Assembly: GCA_019637175.1 (NCBI GenBank)
Contig: JAHBWD010000073.1
Coordinates: 1-39,270, forward strand
Source of the DNA: Labilithrix sp.
Lineage (GTDB): Bacteria > Myxococcota_A > Polyangia > Polyangiales > Polyangiaceae
Length of the DNA: 39,270 bases
Direction: 5' to 3'
Below, one piece after another: positions 1-9,377 of this stretch. Below the pieces are notes generated by a model. It was not told the origin of the DNA, did not search any database, and saw nothing but the letters and a program-made list of their open reading frames with translations. How positions within the stretch are numbered: the stretch's first letter is position 1; each line of letters begins with the position of its first letter. The position numbers were made by a program, and so were the translations under genes.

Positions 1-81
1 CCAACCGTGCGTTAGACGATCTCTCATCCCGCCTCGGGCGAGGATCCCAACGCACCGAAACGACAAGCGAAAACACCCCCG

Positions 82-342
82 ATGCGGAAGAAGATTTCGA
101 CCACCATCTACGTGACGCCGGAGCAGGCCGACAAGCTGAAGCTCCTGCACGAGCGTACGAAGGTACCCGTCGCGGTCTACATCCGAGAGGGGATCGATCT
201 CGTGCTCCGCCACTACGCGCACCTCCTTCCAGGCCAGCTCACGCTCGTCGAAGAGGGCGAGTCGCCGCGACCGCCACAGGTTCAAGAGCCGCTCCTCGCC
301 TCCGAGCCGCCGCCTTCGCTCGCCGCCGCCGGCAAAAAGTAA
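82..342 (+). CDS. Ribbon-helix-helix DNA-binding protein (small)
   Basis: An 86-residue protein whose first 45 residues fit the MetJ/Arc ribbon-helix-helix fold: a basic N-terminal beta strand (KKISTTIYVTPEQ) followed by two helices (ADKLKLLHERTKVPVAVYIREGIDLVL). Such proteins bind DNA as dimers through the strand. The last 35 residues are Pro/Glu/Ala-rich and look disordered. It ends 126 bp before lepA on the same strand. Past the TAA at 340-342 the same frame stays open for 30 codons rich in K, R, E and Q (to about 435), so readthrough or a lost C-terminus is possible but not shown. The target DNA cannot be told from sequence. The family call is fairly firm; the regulatory role is inferred. 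Confidence 0.8.
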   Translation: MRKKISTTIYVTPEQADKLKLLHERTKVPVAVYIREGIDLVLRHYAHLLPGQLTLVEEGESPRPPQVQEPLLASEPPPSLAAAGKK

Positions 343-468
343 GCGGCCCAAAAAGAAGCGCAGAGGAAGCTCAGAGCGCGCAAGAACCAAGAGCGCGACA
401 AGCGCCCGCGCACCGAAGCGCGGGATCGACTATGAAGAGGCGCGCGCCCAGCCGCGCGACGTACGCCG

Positions 469-2298
<1,830 letters not shown>

Positions 2299-2338
2299 CC
2301 CCTCGCGCTCCGGATTTGATACGCTCCTCAGCGAGGGG
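2299..2338 (+). terminator. Inverted repeat right after lepA, possible terminator or attenuator
   Basis: CCCCTCGC (2299-2306) directly after the lepA stop pairs perfectly with GCGAGGGG (2331-2338), giving an 8-bp GC-rich stem around a 24-nt loop, followed only by TT. The next gene starts at 2351 on the same strand, so this could terminate lepA transcripts or attenuate the downstream gene. There is no U tract, so Rho-independent termination is uncertain. Confidence 0.35.
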
Positions 2339-2350
2339 TTCGAAGAGCCC

Positions 2351-4240
2351 GTGAGGAAGACGCCGCTCAAGAAGAGGGTGACGCGCAGCACGAAGCCGCG
2401 CAGCAACGTCGATCCGACGCGCGTCGCGCTTCAGGCGCTCGAGCGCATTCGCACCGTCCTCGTCAAGTCGGGCCACCAGGAGCGCCTCGGCGAGCCGCTC
2501 GCGATGAAAGAGCTCGCCGCGCAGGCGCAGGTCATCGGGATCGAGCTGCCTCCGAGCTACGTCTCGGCGATGCGCGTCTCGAGCAAGATCGGCGAGCCCG
2601 ACAGGTTCCTCTCGAGCAACGAGATGACCGCCGAGGCGAACAAGATCGTCGCGGCCGGCGGCGAAGAGGCGACGCGCTACGCGCCGTTCTGCAAGTCGGG
2701 CATGGCGGAGAAGCTGGTCTGCTTCGACATCGGCGGCGGCAAGAGGCAGGTCACGGCCGTCCGCTACCAGGGCGAGCTGCCGATCGTCGAGTGGCACAAC
2801 GGATCGGCGACGCCGCTCGCGGCGCACTTCGGCGAGTGGCTCGACATGGTCGCCGACGCGCGCGAAGAGTCGGTCGAGACCGCGGCGAAGATGCCGCAGC
2901 GCCTCAAGCGCCTCCTCTACGAGCTCGGCTTCCGCTTCGAGTACCCCGTCGTCGGCCGGTGCGAGACGGCCGACGTCGAGGCGATCATCGAGCTCATCGG
3001 CTTCGAGGTCGCGACCGCGGTGCGCGGCGACGTCGACCGCCTCTTCGACTCGAGCGGCAAGGCCTCGCTCACGCTCAACGTCGACGAGTTCACCGTCGCG
3101 GTGTCGCTGCGCACGGGCATCTACGTCTTCGAGGCCGAAGACGTCTTCCGCTGGCTCCGGCACTTCCGCGACGAGAACTTCTTCAGCGACGCGGTGACCG
3201 TCCCGAGCCACCCCGACAACGTCCGCGATCTCCGGCGCGCGTCGCGCGAGCCGCCCCTCGTCCTCCGCGGCGTCATGCACGTGCCCGTCGCGCCCGCGAG
3301 CCGGTACGTCTTCCGCGCGGCGAGCGGCGAGAGCGCGTCCGACTTTTACTTGCTCGGGCGCACGGCGTCGACGAGCGAGAACGCGTCGAGCATCATCCTG
3401 CACGTCGTCGACAACGTCGTCGCCACGACGCACAGCATCGACGAGCCGCTCAACGATCTCTACGTCGCGCGCGACGGCGCGATGTGGGGCCTCACCACGA
3501 CCCACGCGGTGAGCCTCTCGGGCGGGCGCCTCCGCAGCTATCCCCTCTCCCGCCCCACGCACGGGCGGCCGTGGTGGTACGGCATCGGCGGCGGCGGCGA
3601 CCGCGTGCTCGTGTGGGGCGCGGGCGCGCTGCTCGAGTTCGACGGCAGCTCCTTCGTTCCCTTCGAGCCCGACGCGATGCTCGACGACAGCGAGTCGGTC
3701 GTCGCCCTCGTCGCGCACGGCCTCCGCGTGTCCATGCTCGTGTGCGGCGATCGCATGGGCGCGGTCGCGCGGTTCGACTCCGTCGGGTGGCAGGCGATCA
3801 CCGAGGACCAGGTCATCGAGTCGACGCTGGCCGATCTCGACGTGTGGCGCGGAACGGCGTACGTCCTCGATCGCGAAGGCGCGGTGTGGAAGGTCGATCA
3901 GGGCCCGCCGCGTCCGCTGAACCTCCCGGCGCGTCATCAGGCGTTCGTCACCGAAGCGGGAACGCCGCGTCCGTTCTACGCCGTGCGCGCGTATGACGGC
4001 GGCGTGCTGCTCGCGAGCAACGGCGGCGTCATCTCCGCGAACGCCGGCGACGGCGCGCCCGTCTTCCACGCGGTTCCGGGCGGGCGCGATCCGGTTCGCC
4101 TCATCCGCGTCGGCGCGACCGACGCCGGCGGCGCTCCGGAGGGCGACGGCCGCGACCTCGGCATCGTCGCGCTGAGCGGCGCGAACGCGTGGGTCTGGCG
4201 AAATGGCGGCTTCCAGGTCCTCGACATGCGCGAGTGGTGA
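2351..4240 (+). CDS. SUKH-like (SMI1/KNR4) domain protein with C-terminal beta-propeller-like region
   Basis: A 629-residue protein with a GTG start at 2351. Residues about 35-170 resemble a SUKH (SMI1/KNR4) domain: an entry helix before LPPSYVSAM, a central FDIGGGKRQVTAVRY strand pair, then WHNGSATPLAAHFGEWLDMV, matching the usual 'DTSGG...ppv..w.....lA.sF.efL' layout. SUKH domains are known in immunity proteins of contact-dependent toxins and in intracellular scaffolds. Residues 230 to the end have repeated VLVWGAGALLEFDGSSF- and AYVLDREGAVWKVD-like strands, as in a beta-propeller. No signal peptide or membrane segment is seen, so it is probably cytoplasmic. It follows lepA by 52 bp. The fold assignments are by eye; the function is unknown. 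No toxin gene is next to it. Confidence 0.6.
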   Translation: MRKTPLKKRVTRSTKPRSNVDPTRVALQALERIRTVLVKSGHQERLGEPLAMKELAAQAQVIGIELPPSYVSAMRVSSKIGEPDRFLSSNEMTAEANKIVAAGGEEATRYAPFCKSGMAEKLVCFDIGGGKRQVTAVRYQGELPIVEWHNGSATPLAAHFGEWLDMVADAREESVETAAKMPQRLKRLLYELGFRFEYPVVGRCETADVEAIIELIGFEVATAVRGDVDRLFDSSGKASLTLNVDEFTVAVSLRTGIYVFEAEDVFRWLRHFRDENFFSDAVTVPSHPDNVRDLRRASREPPLVLRGVMHVPVAPASRYVFRAASGESASDFYLLGRTASTSENASSIILHVVDNVVATTHSIDEPLNDLYVARDGAMWGLTTTHAVSLSGGRLRSYPLSRPTHGRPWWYGIGGGGDRVLVWGAGALLEFDGSSFVPFEPDAMLDDSESVVALVAHGLRVSMLVCGDRMGAVARFDSVGWQAITEDQVIESTLADLDVWRGTAYVLDREGAVWKVDQGPPRPLNLPARHQAFVTEAGTPRPFYAVRAYDGGVLLASNGGVISANAGDGAPVFHAVPGGRDPVRLIRVGATDAGGAPEGDGRDLGIVALSGANAWVWRNGGFQVLDMREW

Positions 4241-4286
4241 GGTCTGCTTGACACCGAGGCGAAAGCGGGATTCCTAAGGGGATCCC

Positions 4287-5669
4287 ATGTCCGCCAACAT
4301 CGCCGCGCTCGTCGCGCGGGTGAACGAAAAGTCCGAGGCCGAGACCGCGCGCTGGACGTACGAGGGATCGGTGCCGTTCACCGATCTCGGCAGCGCGTCG
4401 CTCGGCGACGCCGCCCACGTGCACCGCTTTCGCCTCGGCAACGGGCTGCGCCTGCTGTTGCTCATCGACCGGAGCGCGCCGGTGCTCAGCTACTTCACCT
4501 GGTTCCGCGTCGGCTCCCGCCACGAGAAGCCGGGCAAGACGGGCCTCGCGCACCTGTTCGAGCACCTCATGTTCAACGAGGCCGAGGGCCTCAAAGCCGG
4601 CGAGTTCGATCGCAAGCTCGAAGAGAACGGCGCCGAGTCGAACGCGGCGACCTGGCTCGACTGGACGTACTACTACGAGTCGCTGCCGAAGGATCGCCTC
4701 GCGCTCGCCGTGAAGCTCGAGAGCCAGCGGATGGCGAAGCTCGTCCTGCGCGAGCCGCAGGTCGTGAGCGAGAAGGAGGTCGTCGCCAACGAGCGCCGCA
4801 TGCGCGTCGACGACGACATCGAGGGCACCGCGAACGAGATCCTCTACAAGACGGCGTTCGAGAAGCACCCGTATCACTGGCCCACGATCGGCTGGATGAC
4901 CGACATCGAGGGCTTCACGCCCGACGACTGCGTCGCCTTCTACAAGACGTACTACGCGCCCAACAACGCGACGATCGTGATCGCCGGCGACGTGCGCGAG
5001 AAGGACGTGCTCGAGAAGATCCGCGACGCCTACGGCGCGATCCCTTCGTCGGTGATCCCCGAGGAAGACACGACGCCCGAGCCGCCGCAGCTCTCGTCGC
5101 GGCAGGTGGTGCTCGAGAAGCCGACCGCGTCGGAGAAGATCCTCCTCGGCTTCCACGGGCCCGCGCTCGGCGACGCCGATCACCCCGCGCTCTCGGTCTT
5201 GAACGAGATCCTCTTCGCGGGGCGCGCGAGCCGCATGTATCGCGAGCTCGTCACGACGCGTGAGGTCTGCACGGAGCTCCGAGGCTGGGTGTCGACGTTC
5301 CGCGACCCCGGTCTCTACGAGATGTACTTCACCGCGCGCACGGGCACGACGGCCGACACGGTGCTCGAGCACGTCGACGCCGAGCTCCGGCGCGTGCGCG
5401 ACGAGCTCGTCGGAGGCGAGGAGCTCGAGCGCGCGAAGGCGCGCCTCGAGCTCGGGCTCGTGCAGTCGCTCGAGACGGCGAGCGGCAAGGCCGAGCAGAT
5501 CGGCTTCTACGACACCGTGCTCGGCGATCCGGCGGCGGCGTTCCGGAGGCTCGAGGCGTACCGCCGCGTGACGGCGGGCGAGCTGCGCACGGCCGCGCGG
5601 CGGTATCTCACGCTGGACGCGCGGACGCTCATCCGCGTCGTTCCGGAGAAGAAGGCGGAGGCGGCGTGA
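4287..5669 (+). CDS. M16 family zinc peptidase, catalytic subunit
   Basis: A 460-residue M16B-type peptidase. The inverted zinc motif HLFEH is at residues 89-93 and the third ligand fits Glu169 in EKEVVANER, exactly 76 residues after H93, as in the HxxEH-X75-E signature. Members cleave peptides inside a clamshell made of two half-subunits. There is no signal peptide, so it probably acts in the cytoplasm. The ATG at 4287 has a good Shine-Dalgarno (AAGGGG, 5 nt upstream). The stop overlaps the GTG of the next gene by 4 bp (5666-5669), so the two are translationally coupled. The pair corresponds to bacterial heterodimeric M16 enzymes, in which one subunit is active and the other is not. Confidence 0.92.
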   Translation: MSANIAALVARVNEKSEAETARWTYEGSVPFTDLGSASLGDAAHVHRFRLGNGLRLLLLIDRSAPVLSYFTWFRVGSRHEKPGKTGLAHLFEHLMFNEAEGLKAGEFDRKLEENGAESNAATWLDWTYYYESLPKDRLALAVKLESQRMAKLVLREPQVVSEKEVVANERRMRVDDDIEGTANEILYKTAFEKHPYHWPTIGWMTDIEGFTPDDCVAFYKTYYAPNNATIVIAGDVREKDVLEKIRDAYGAIPSSVIPEEDTTPEPPQLSSRQVVLEKPTASEKILLGFHGPALGDADHPALSVLNEILFAGRASRMYRELVTTREVCTELRGWVSTFRDPGLYEMYFTARTGTTADTVLEHVDAELRRVRDELVGGEELERAKARLELGLVQSLETASGKAEQIGFYDTVLGDPAAAFRRLEAYRRVTAGELRTAARRYLTLDARTLIRVVPEKKAEAA

Positions 5670-7027
5670 CGGAGACCGAGCGTCGAGACACCAAGGCGAA
5701 GGCCGCGAAGTCGAGCGCGCCGAGCAAGCGGTTCGATCTGCCCGGCGGCGCCGTCGGCTTCGTCGAGAGCTCCTCGGTCGTGCCGCTCGTCTCGATCGTG
5801 CTCTCGCTCCGGAGCGGCGCGCTCGCCGATCCCGAGGGCAAAGACGGCCTCGCGCGCCTGACGGCGCGCATGCTTCGTCGCGGGTGCGCCGGCCTCGGGT
5901 CGACGGACATCGAGAGCGCTTTCGATCGCCTCGGCGGCGAGATCGGCATCGACGTCGGCCCGACGACCGTGAGCGTCCACGGGCAAGTGATCCGCAGGAA
6001 CCTCGCGCCCTTCGTCGAGCTCTTGGCCCGCGTCTTGGGCACGCCGACGTTCGACGAGGAAGAGGTCGCGCGCCTCCGCCGCGAGACGATCGCCGAGCTC
6101 ATCGACGCGCGCGACAGCGATCGATCGCTCGCCGGGCTCGCGTTTCGCCGCGCGCTCTTCGCCGGCCACCCCTACGCACGCACGGCCGCGGGCCGTCCCG
6201 CGGGCGTCGAGAAGCTCGGCCGCGACGACGTCGTCGCGACTTACGAGAGGCGCTTCGTCCGCGCCGACGCCGTCGTCGGCTTCGCCGGCGCGATCACCGA
6301 AGACGAAGCGAAAGCGCACGGCGCGGCGATCGTCTCCGCGCTGCGCGAGGGGCCGGGCGTCGAGACCGTGATCCCCGAGCCGTCGCCGCCCGCGGGGCGC
6401 CGCCTCGTGTTCGTCGACAAGCCGGAGCGCACGCAGACGCAGATCCTGATCGGCGCGCTCGGCACGCTGCCGAGCGATGCCGATCACTTCCCGCTCGTCG
6501 CGGCGACGGCCGTCTTCGGCGGCACCTTCACGTCGCGCATGATGCGCGAGATCCGGAGCAAGAGAGGCTGGTCGTACGGCACGAGCGCCCGGCTCTCGAT
6601 CGAGCGACGCCGCCACGCGTTCACGATGGGCGCGTTCCCCGCGCAGGCCGATTGCGCGCCGTGCATCGCGCTCGAGCTGAAGCTGCTCGAAGACTGGGTC
6701 GGCGAAGGGATCAACGCGCGCGAGCTCTCGTTCATCAAGAACTACCTCGTTCGCTCGCACGCCTTCGAGGTCGACACCGCGCCGAAGCGCCTCGGGCACG
6801 CGCTCGAGGCCGAGCTCTTGAGCCTGCCCGAGGGATACCACTCGGGCTACCTCGATCACGTGCGCGCCGTCGATCTCGAGGGCGCCAACGCGGCGATCAA
6901 GGAGCGCATCTCGACGAAGAACCTCGTCGTGATCGTCGTGGGCACGGCGAGCGAGATCCTCGACCAGGTGACCGCGGCGATCCCCGATCTGGCCGGCCAC
7001 GAGGTCGTCCCGTTCGATCGCGACTGA
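5666..7027 (+). CDS. M16 family peptidase-like, non-catalytic partner subunit
   Basis: A 453-residue M16 homologue. At the place of the zinc motif it reads LARLTARMLRRG, so HxxEH is absent and no zinc site can form. Instead it keeps the substrate-binding segment EIRSKRGWSYGTSARL, where the Arg/Tyr pair of the non-catalytic half-subunit normally reaches into the active site of the partner. The upstream gene shows the reverse pattern (zinc site kept, R/Y segment degraded to TTREVCTELRGW), which supports an obligate heterodimer. It starts with GTG inside the previous stop (GTGA overlap) and ends 2 bp before the next ATG. The substrate is unknown. Confidence 0.9.
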   Translation: MTETERRDTKAKAAKSSAPSKRFDLPGGAVGFVESSSVVPLVSIVLSLRSGALADPEGKDGLARLTARMLRRGCAGLGSTDIESAFDRLGGEIGIDVGPTTVSVHGQVIRRNLAPFVELLARVLGTPTFDEEEVARLRRETIAELIDARDSDRSLAGLAFRRALFAGHPYARTAAGRPAGVEKLGRDDVVATYERRFVRADAVVGFAGAITEDEAKAHGAAIVSALREGPGVETVIPEPSPPAGRRLVFVDKPERTQTQILIGALGTLPSDADHFPLVAATAVFGGTFTSRMMREIRSKRGWSYGTSARLSIERRRHAFTMGAFPAQADCAPCIALELKLLEDWVGEGINARELSFIKNYLVRSHAFEVDTAPKRLGHALEAELLSLPEGYHSGYLDHVRAVDLEGANAAIKERISTKNLVVIVVGTASEILDQVTAAIPDLAGHEVVPFDRD

Positions 7028-7029
7028 GC

Positions 7030-7983
7030 ATGGCGACGGTCTTCGTCAGCGGGGCGCTCCCCGGTGAAGGGATCGAAGCGCTCCGCGCCGCGCACGAGGT
7101 CGTGCAAGACGAGGGCGGCGTTCGCTCGGCGGCGTTCGAGGCGTGCGCCGGCCGCGTCGAGGCCGTCGTCGCGCTGCTCACCGATCGCATCGACGACGCG
7201 CTCCTCGATCGCGCGCCTTCGCTCGCGATCGTCGCCAACGTCGCCGTCGGCGTCGACAACGTCGATCTCCGCGCGTGCGCCGCGCGCGGCGTCGTCGTGA
7301 CGAACACCCCCGACGTCCTCACCGACGCGACCGCCGATCTCGCCTTCGGGCTCCTCATCGCGGCCGCGCGCAGGATCGCCGAAGGCGACCGCTTGGTGCG
7401 CGCGGGCGGCTTCACCGGATGGACGCCCACGTTCATGCTCGGCGCGAAGGTGCACGGCGCGACGCTCGGCGTCGTGGGCTTCGGCCGCATCGGTCAGGCG
7501 ATGGCGCGCCGTGCGCGCGGCTTCGGCATGCATGTATTATACACCCAACGGACCCGGCTCCCCGAGGGCATCGAGAGGGCGCTCGGCGCGACCTACGTCG
7601 CGGACATCGACGAGCTGCTCGCCTGGTCCGACTTCGTGAGCCTCCACTGCCCGCTCACGCCGGAGACGCGCCATCTCTTCGACGCCGGTCGTCTCGCGCG
7701 GATGCGCCCCGGCGCGATCCTGATCAACACCGCCCGCGGGCCCATCGTCGACGAAGCCGCGCTCGCGGTCGCGCTCGAGCGGGGTCCGCTCGCGGCGGCG
7801 GGCCTCGACGTGTACGAAGACGAGCCCCGCGTGCACCCCGCGCTCTTGGCGTGCCCGAACGTCGTCCTCGCGCCGCACCTCGGCAGCGCGGACCGCACGA
7901 CGCGCGAAGCGATGGCGAACGCCGCCGTCGCGAACGTCATGCGCGTGCTCGCGGGTGAGCCGCCGATCACGCCGGTCGCGTGA
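7030..7983 (+). CDS. D-isomer 2-hydroxyacid dehydrogenase (glyoxylate/hydroxypyruvate reductase-like)
   Basis: A 317-residue protein of the D-2-hydroxyacid dehydrogenase family, which reduces 2-oxoacids such as glyoxylate or hydroxypyruvate with NAD(P)H. The Rossmann motif GFGRIG is at 150-155. The catalytic triad is present: Arg236 (NTARGPIVDE), Glu265 (DVYEDEP) and His283 (APHLGSA). After the second beta strand (YTQRT, about 171-175) there is Arg instead of the acidic residue typical of NAD-specific members, hinting at NADP preference. The ATG at 7030 lies 2 bp after the M16 partner gene, so it is probably the last gene of that operon. A short AT-rich patch near 7531-7545 contains a TTA leucine codon, rare in DNA of this GC content. 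Confidence 0.9.
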   Translation: MATVFVSGALPGEGIEALRAAHEVVQDEGGVRSAAFEACAGRVEAVVALLTDRIDDALLDRAPSLAIVANVAVGVDNVDLRACAARGVVVTNTPDVLTDATADLAFGLLIAAARRIAEGDRLVRAGGFTGWTPTFMLGAKVHGATLGVVGFGRIGQAMARRARGFGMHVLYTQRTRLPEGIERALGATYVADIDELLAWSDFVSLHCPLTPETRHLFDAGRLARMRPGAILINTARGPIVDEAALAVALERGPLAAAGLDVYEDEPRVHPALLACPNVVLAPHLGSADRTTREAMANAAVANVMRVLAGEPPITPVA

Positions 7984-8000
7984 GCTCGGCTCGGGTCGTC

Positions 8001-8060
8001 AGCGCGCTCACGACTTCGTCAGCGTGCTCGCGACTTCGTCAGCGTGCTCGCGACTTCGTC
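8001..8060. repeat. Three tandem 20-bp direct repeats
   Basis: Units start at 8001, 8021 and 8041. The second and third are identical (agcgtgctcgcgacttcgtc) and the first differs at two positions. A fourth degraded unit may follow at 8061. They begin just after the stop of the dehydrogenase gene and run into a second repeat block with palindromes. Confidence 0.9.
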
Positions 8061-8089
8061 GGCACGCTCGCGCGCCAGCGAAAGTATCC

Positions 8090-8256
8090 GTTCGTCAGCT
8101 CGCTCACGCTCGCCACTTGCGCCCACCACTTGCGCCTGCGCAAGTACCGCTCGTCAGCTCGCTCACGCTCGCCACTCGCGCCTGCGCAAGTACCGCTCGT
8201 CAGCTCGCTCACGCTCGCCACTTGCGCCTGCGCAAGTCGTGCTCGTCAGCCCGTAC
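8090..8256. repeat. Tandem 46-bp repeats, each carrying a hairpin palindrome
   Basis: Two clear 46-bp units (8148-8193 and 8194-8239) are preceded by a longer variant (about 8090-8147, with a small internal duplication) and followed by a truncated one (to about 8256). Each unit ends in a palindrome of the form ACTTGCG-CCTG-CGCAAGT, at 8128-8145, 8174-8191 (one mismatch) and 8220-8237. The block fills the 262-bp gap between convergent genes, so it may act as a bidirectional terminator or be a REP-like element. The last part overlaps the 3' end of the minus-strand gene at 8246. Confidence 0.88.
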
Positions 8257-8845
8257 CCGCGTCGCCAGCGATTGCGTCGCGCGAGCTCGCGTCGGCGGCG
8301 GGCGGGTTCTTCGCCTTCTTCTTCCGCTTCTTCTTCTTGCGAAGCGCGAGCGGCGGCGTGTCGGCGGCCTGGTTGATCTTGTACTGAAGGTAGTAGACGC
8401 GGAGGAGGAAGACCCAGATCGTGCTTATGTCGATGTAGCGCCCCGTCCGTCGCAGCTCGGCGCGCAGGATCGCCGCGACGCGAAAGTTCGCGACGATCGC
8501 GGCGATGCCGCCGCCGATGGAGAGCACGCGGCTCACGCCTTCAGCCCCTCCGCCGATCAGCGCCATTGGCACGCTGATCAGGTTGAGGGCGATGATCACG
8601 ATCGGAAACACAGCGCCGAGCTTGTGCGGCGTCGGTAGCCGGTCGAGGAACGGCTGACGCCTGAGGAGCCAGATGGCGTTGTAGATCCCGAACGTCACGA
8701 CGCCGAGCAGAACGCAGAGGCCGACGGAGCGCCGCTCGGGCTCGAAGTCGCTCGGACCGCCGCGCGCGCGCCCATCGTCACCGACTTCGTCGCGCTCGGC
8801 GGCCGGTGGCGCGTAGGGGTTGCGCTCGTCGTCACTCTCGTCCAT
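8246..8845 (-). CDS. DUF4234-like integral membrane protein
   Basis: A 199-residue protein with a hydrophilic N-terminus (about 38 residues, acidic and Pro-rich), three or four hydrophobic segments (about 40-62, 77-97, 101-125 and a weaker one near 140-155) and a very basic tail (KKKKRKKK near residue 170). The first hydrophobic segment, CVLLGVVTFGIYNAIWLLRR, fits the DUF4234 pattern 'TxGIYxxxWL'. Function is not known for this family. Its ATG shares one base (8845) with the stop of the upstream GYF-domain gene, so translation is coupled. Its 3' end runs into the palindromic repeat block, so the last residues may be repeat-derived. Confidence 0.65.
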   Translation of the reverse strand: MDESDDERNPYAPPAAERDEVGDDGRARGGPSDFEPERRSVGLCVLLGVVTFGIYNAIWLLRRQPFLDRLPTPHKLGAVFPIVIIALNLISVPMALIGGGAEGVSRVLSIGGGIAAIVANFRVAAILRAELRRTGRYIDISTIWVFLLRVYYLQYKINQAADTPPLALRKKKKRKKKAKNPPAADASSRDAIAGDAGTG

Positions 8846-9306
8846 CAGCCGTTGCGCCTCGTGCGCGCCTCCGTCCGTGGAGACGACGACGACGACGGCG
8901 GCACCGCCAGGTGCGGCTGGGTCGGCGTGATCTCGGAGACGGGCGGCGTCTCGTCCATGGCAGGCGGCGGCTCGCTCCGCGTGGTCGACGGCGCCGCTTC
9001 GCTCATCAGCGCGCGATCTTCGAAGGGCGCCATCATGACGGTCGCCTTGCCCCCGGTCTCGGCGAGATCGGCGGCGGCGATCGGCATGATGCGAAGACCG
9101 GAGTCGCGACGCGGCACAGTCGGAATGCCCGACGCGAGCGCCTCGATCGCCGGGACGTCGAGCGCGCGCAGCCAGCGGCTGCCGCCGGGCGCGGCGACCC
9201 AGACGTCAGGCGGGATCTTGCCGTTGAGGATTGCTTCGGCGACGGCCTCCGTGGACCAAGGTCCGAGCGGATCTCCGTCGTGTTGGTAGACGTACCATTC
9301 AGCCAA
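8845..9306 (-). CDS. GYF_2 (DUF4339) domain protein
   Basis: A 153-residue protein. The first 55 residues form a GYF_2-type domain (WYVYQHDGDPLGPWS, then an ILNGKIPPDVWVA segment and WLRALD), which in bacteria is thought to bind proline-rich or membrane partners. The rest is low-complexity and rich in Pro, Ser and Thr. A TTG start at 9306 is chosen because a GGAG lies 8 nt upstream and the domain begins immediately; a GTG three codons earlier is possible. It overlaps the DUF4234-like gene by one base. The pairing of a GYF_2 module with a DUF4234-type membrane protein suggests a membrane-associated pair, but no function can be assigned. Confidence 0.75.
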   Translation of the reverse strand: MAEWYVYQHDGDPLGPWSTEAVAEAILNGKIPPDVWVAAPGGSRWLRALDVPAIEALASGIPTVPRRDSGLRIMPIAAADLAETGGKATVMMAPFEDRALMSEAAPSTTRSEPPPAMDETPPVSEITPTQPHLAVPPSSSSSPRTEARTRRNG

Positions 9307-9377
9307 GAAAAGCACTCCGCGAAGCAGGCGCGCGAGTGATAGCCCCGGCCGGCCGATGGGGCAAGGAGCCCGACGGC

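Noticed and set aside
4248..4276. TTGACA considered as a -35 of a promoter for the M16 genes
   Set aside because: The -10 region at 17 bp spacing (TTCCTA) is poor, and a start there would remove the good Shine-Dalgarno at 4276-4281.
8090..8256. Repeat block considered as a CRISPR array
   Set aside because: The 46-bp units follow each other directly without unique spacers, and the palindromes lie inside each unit. It is a tandem repeat.
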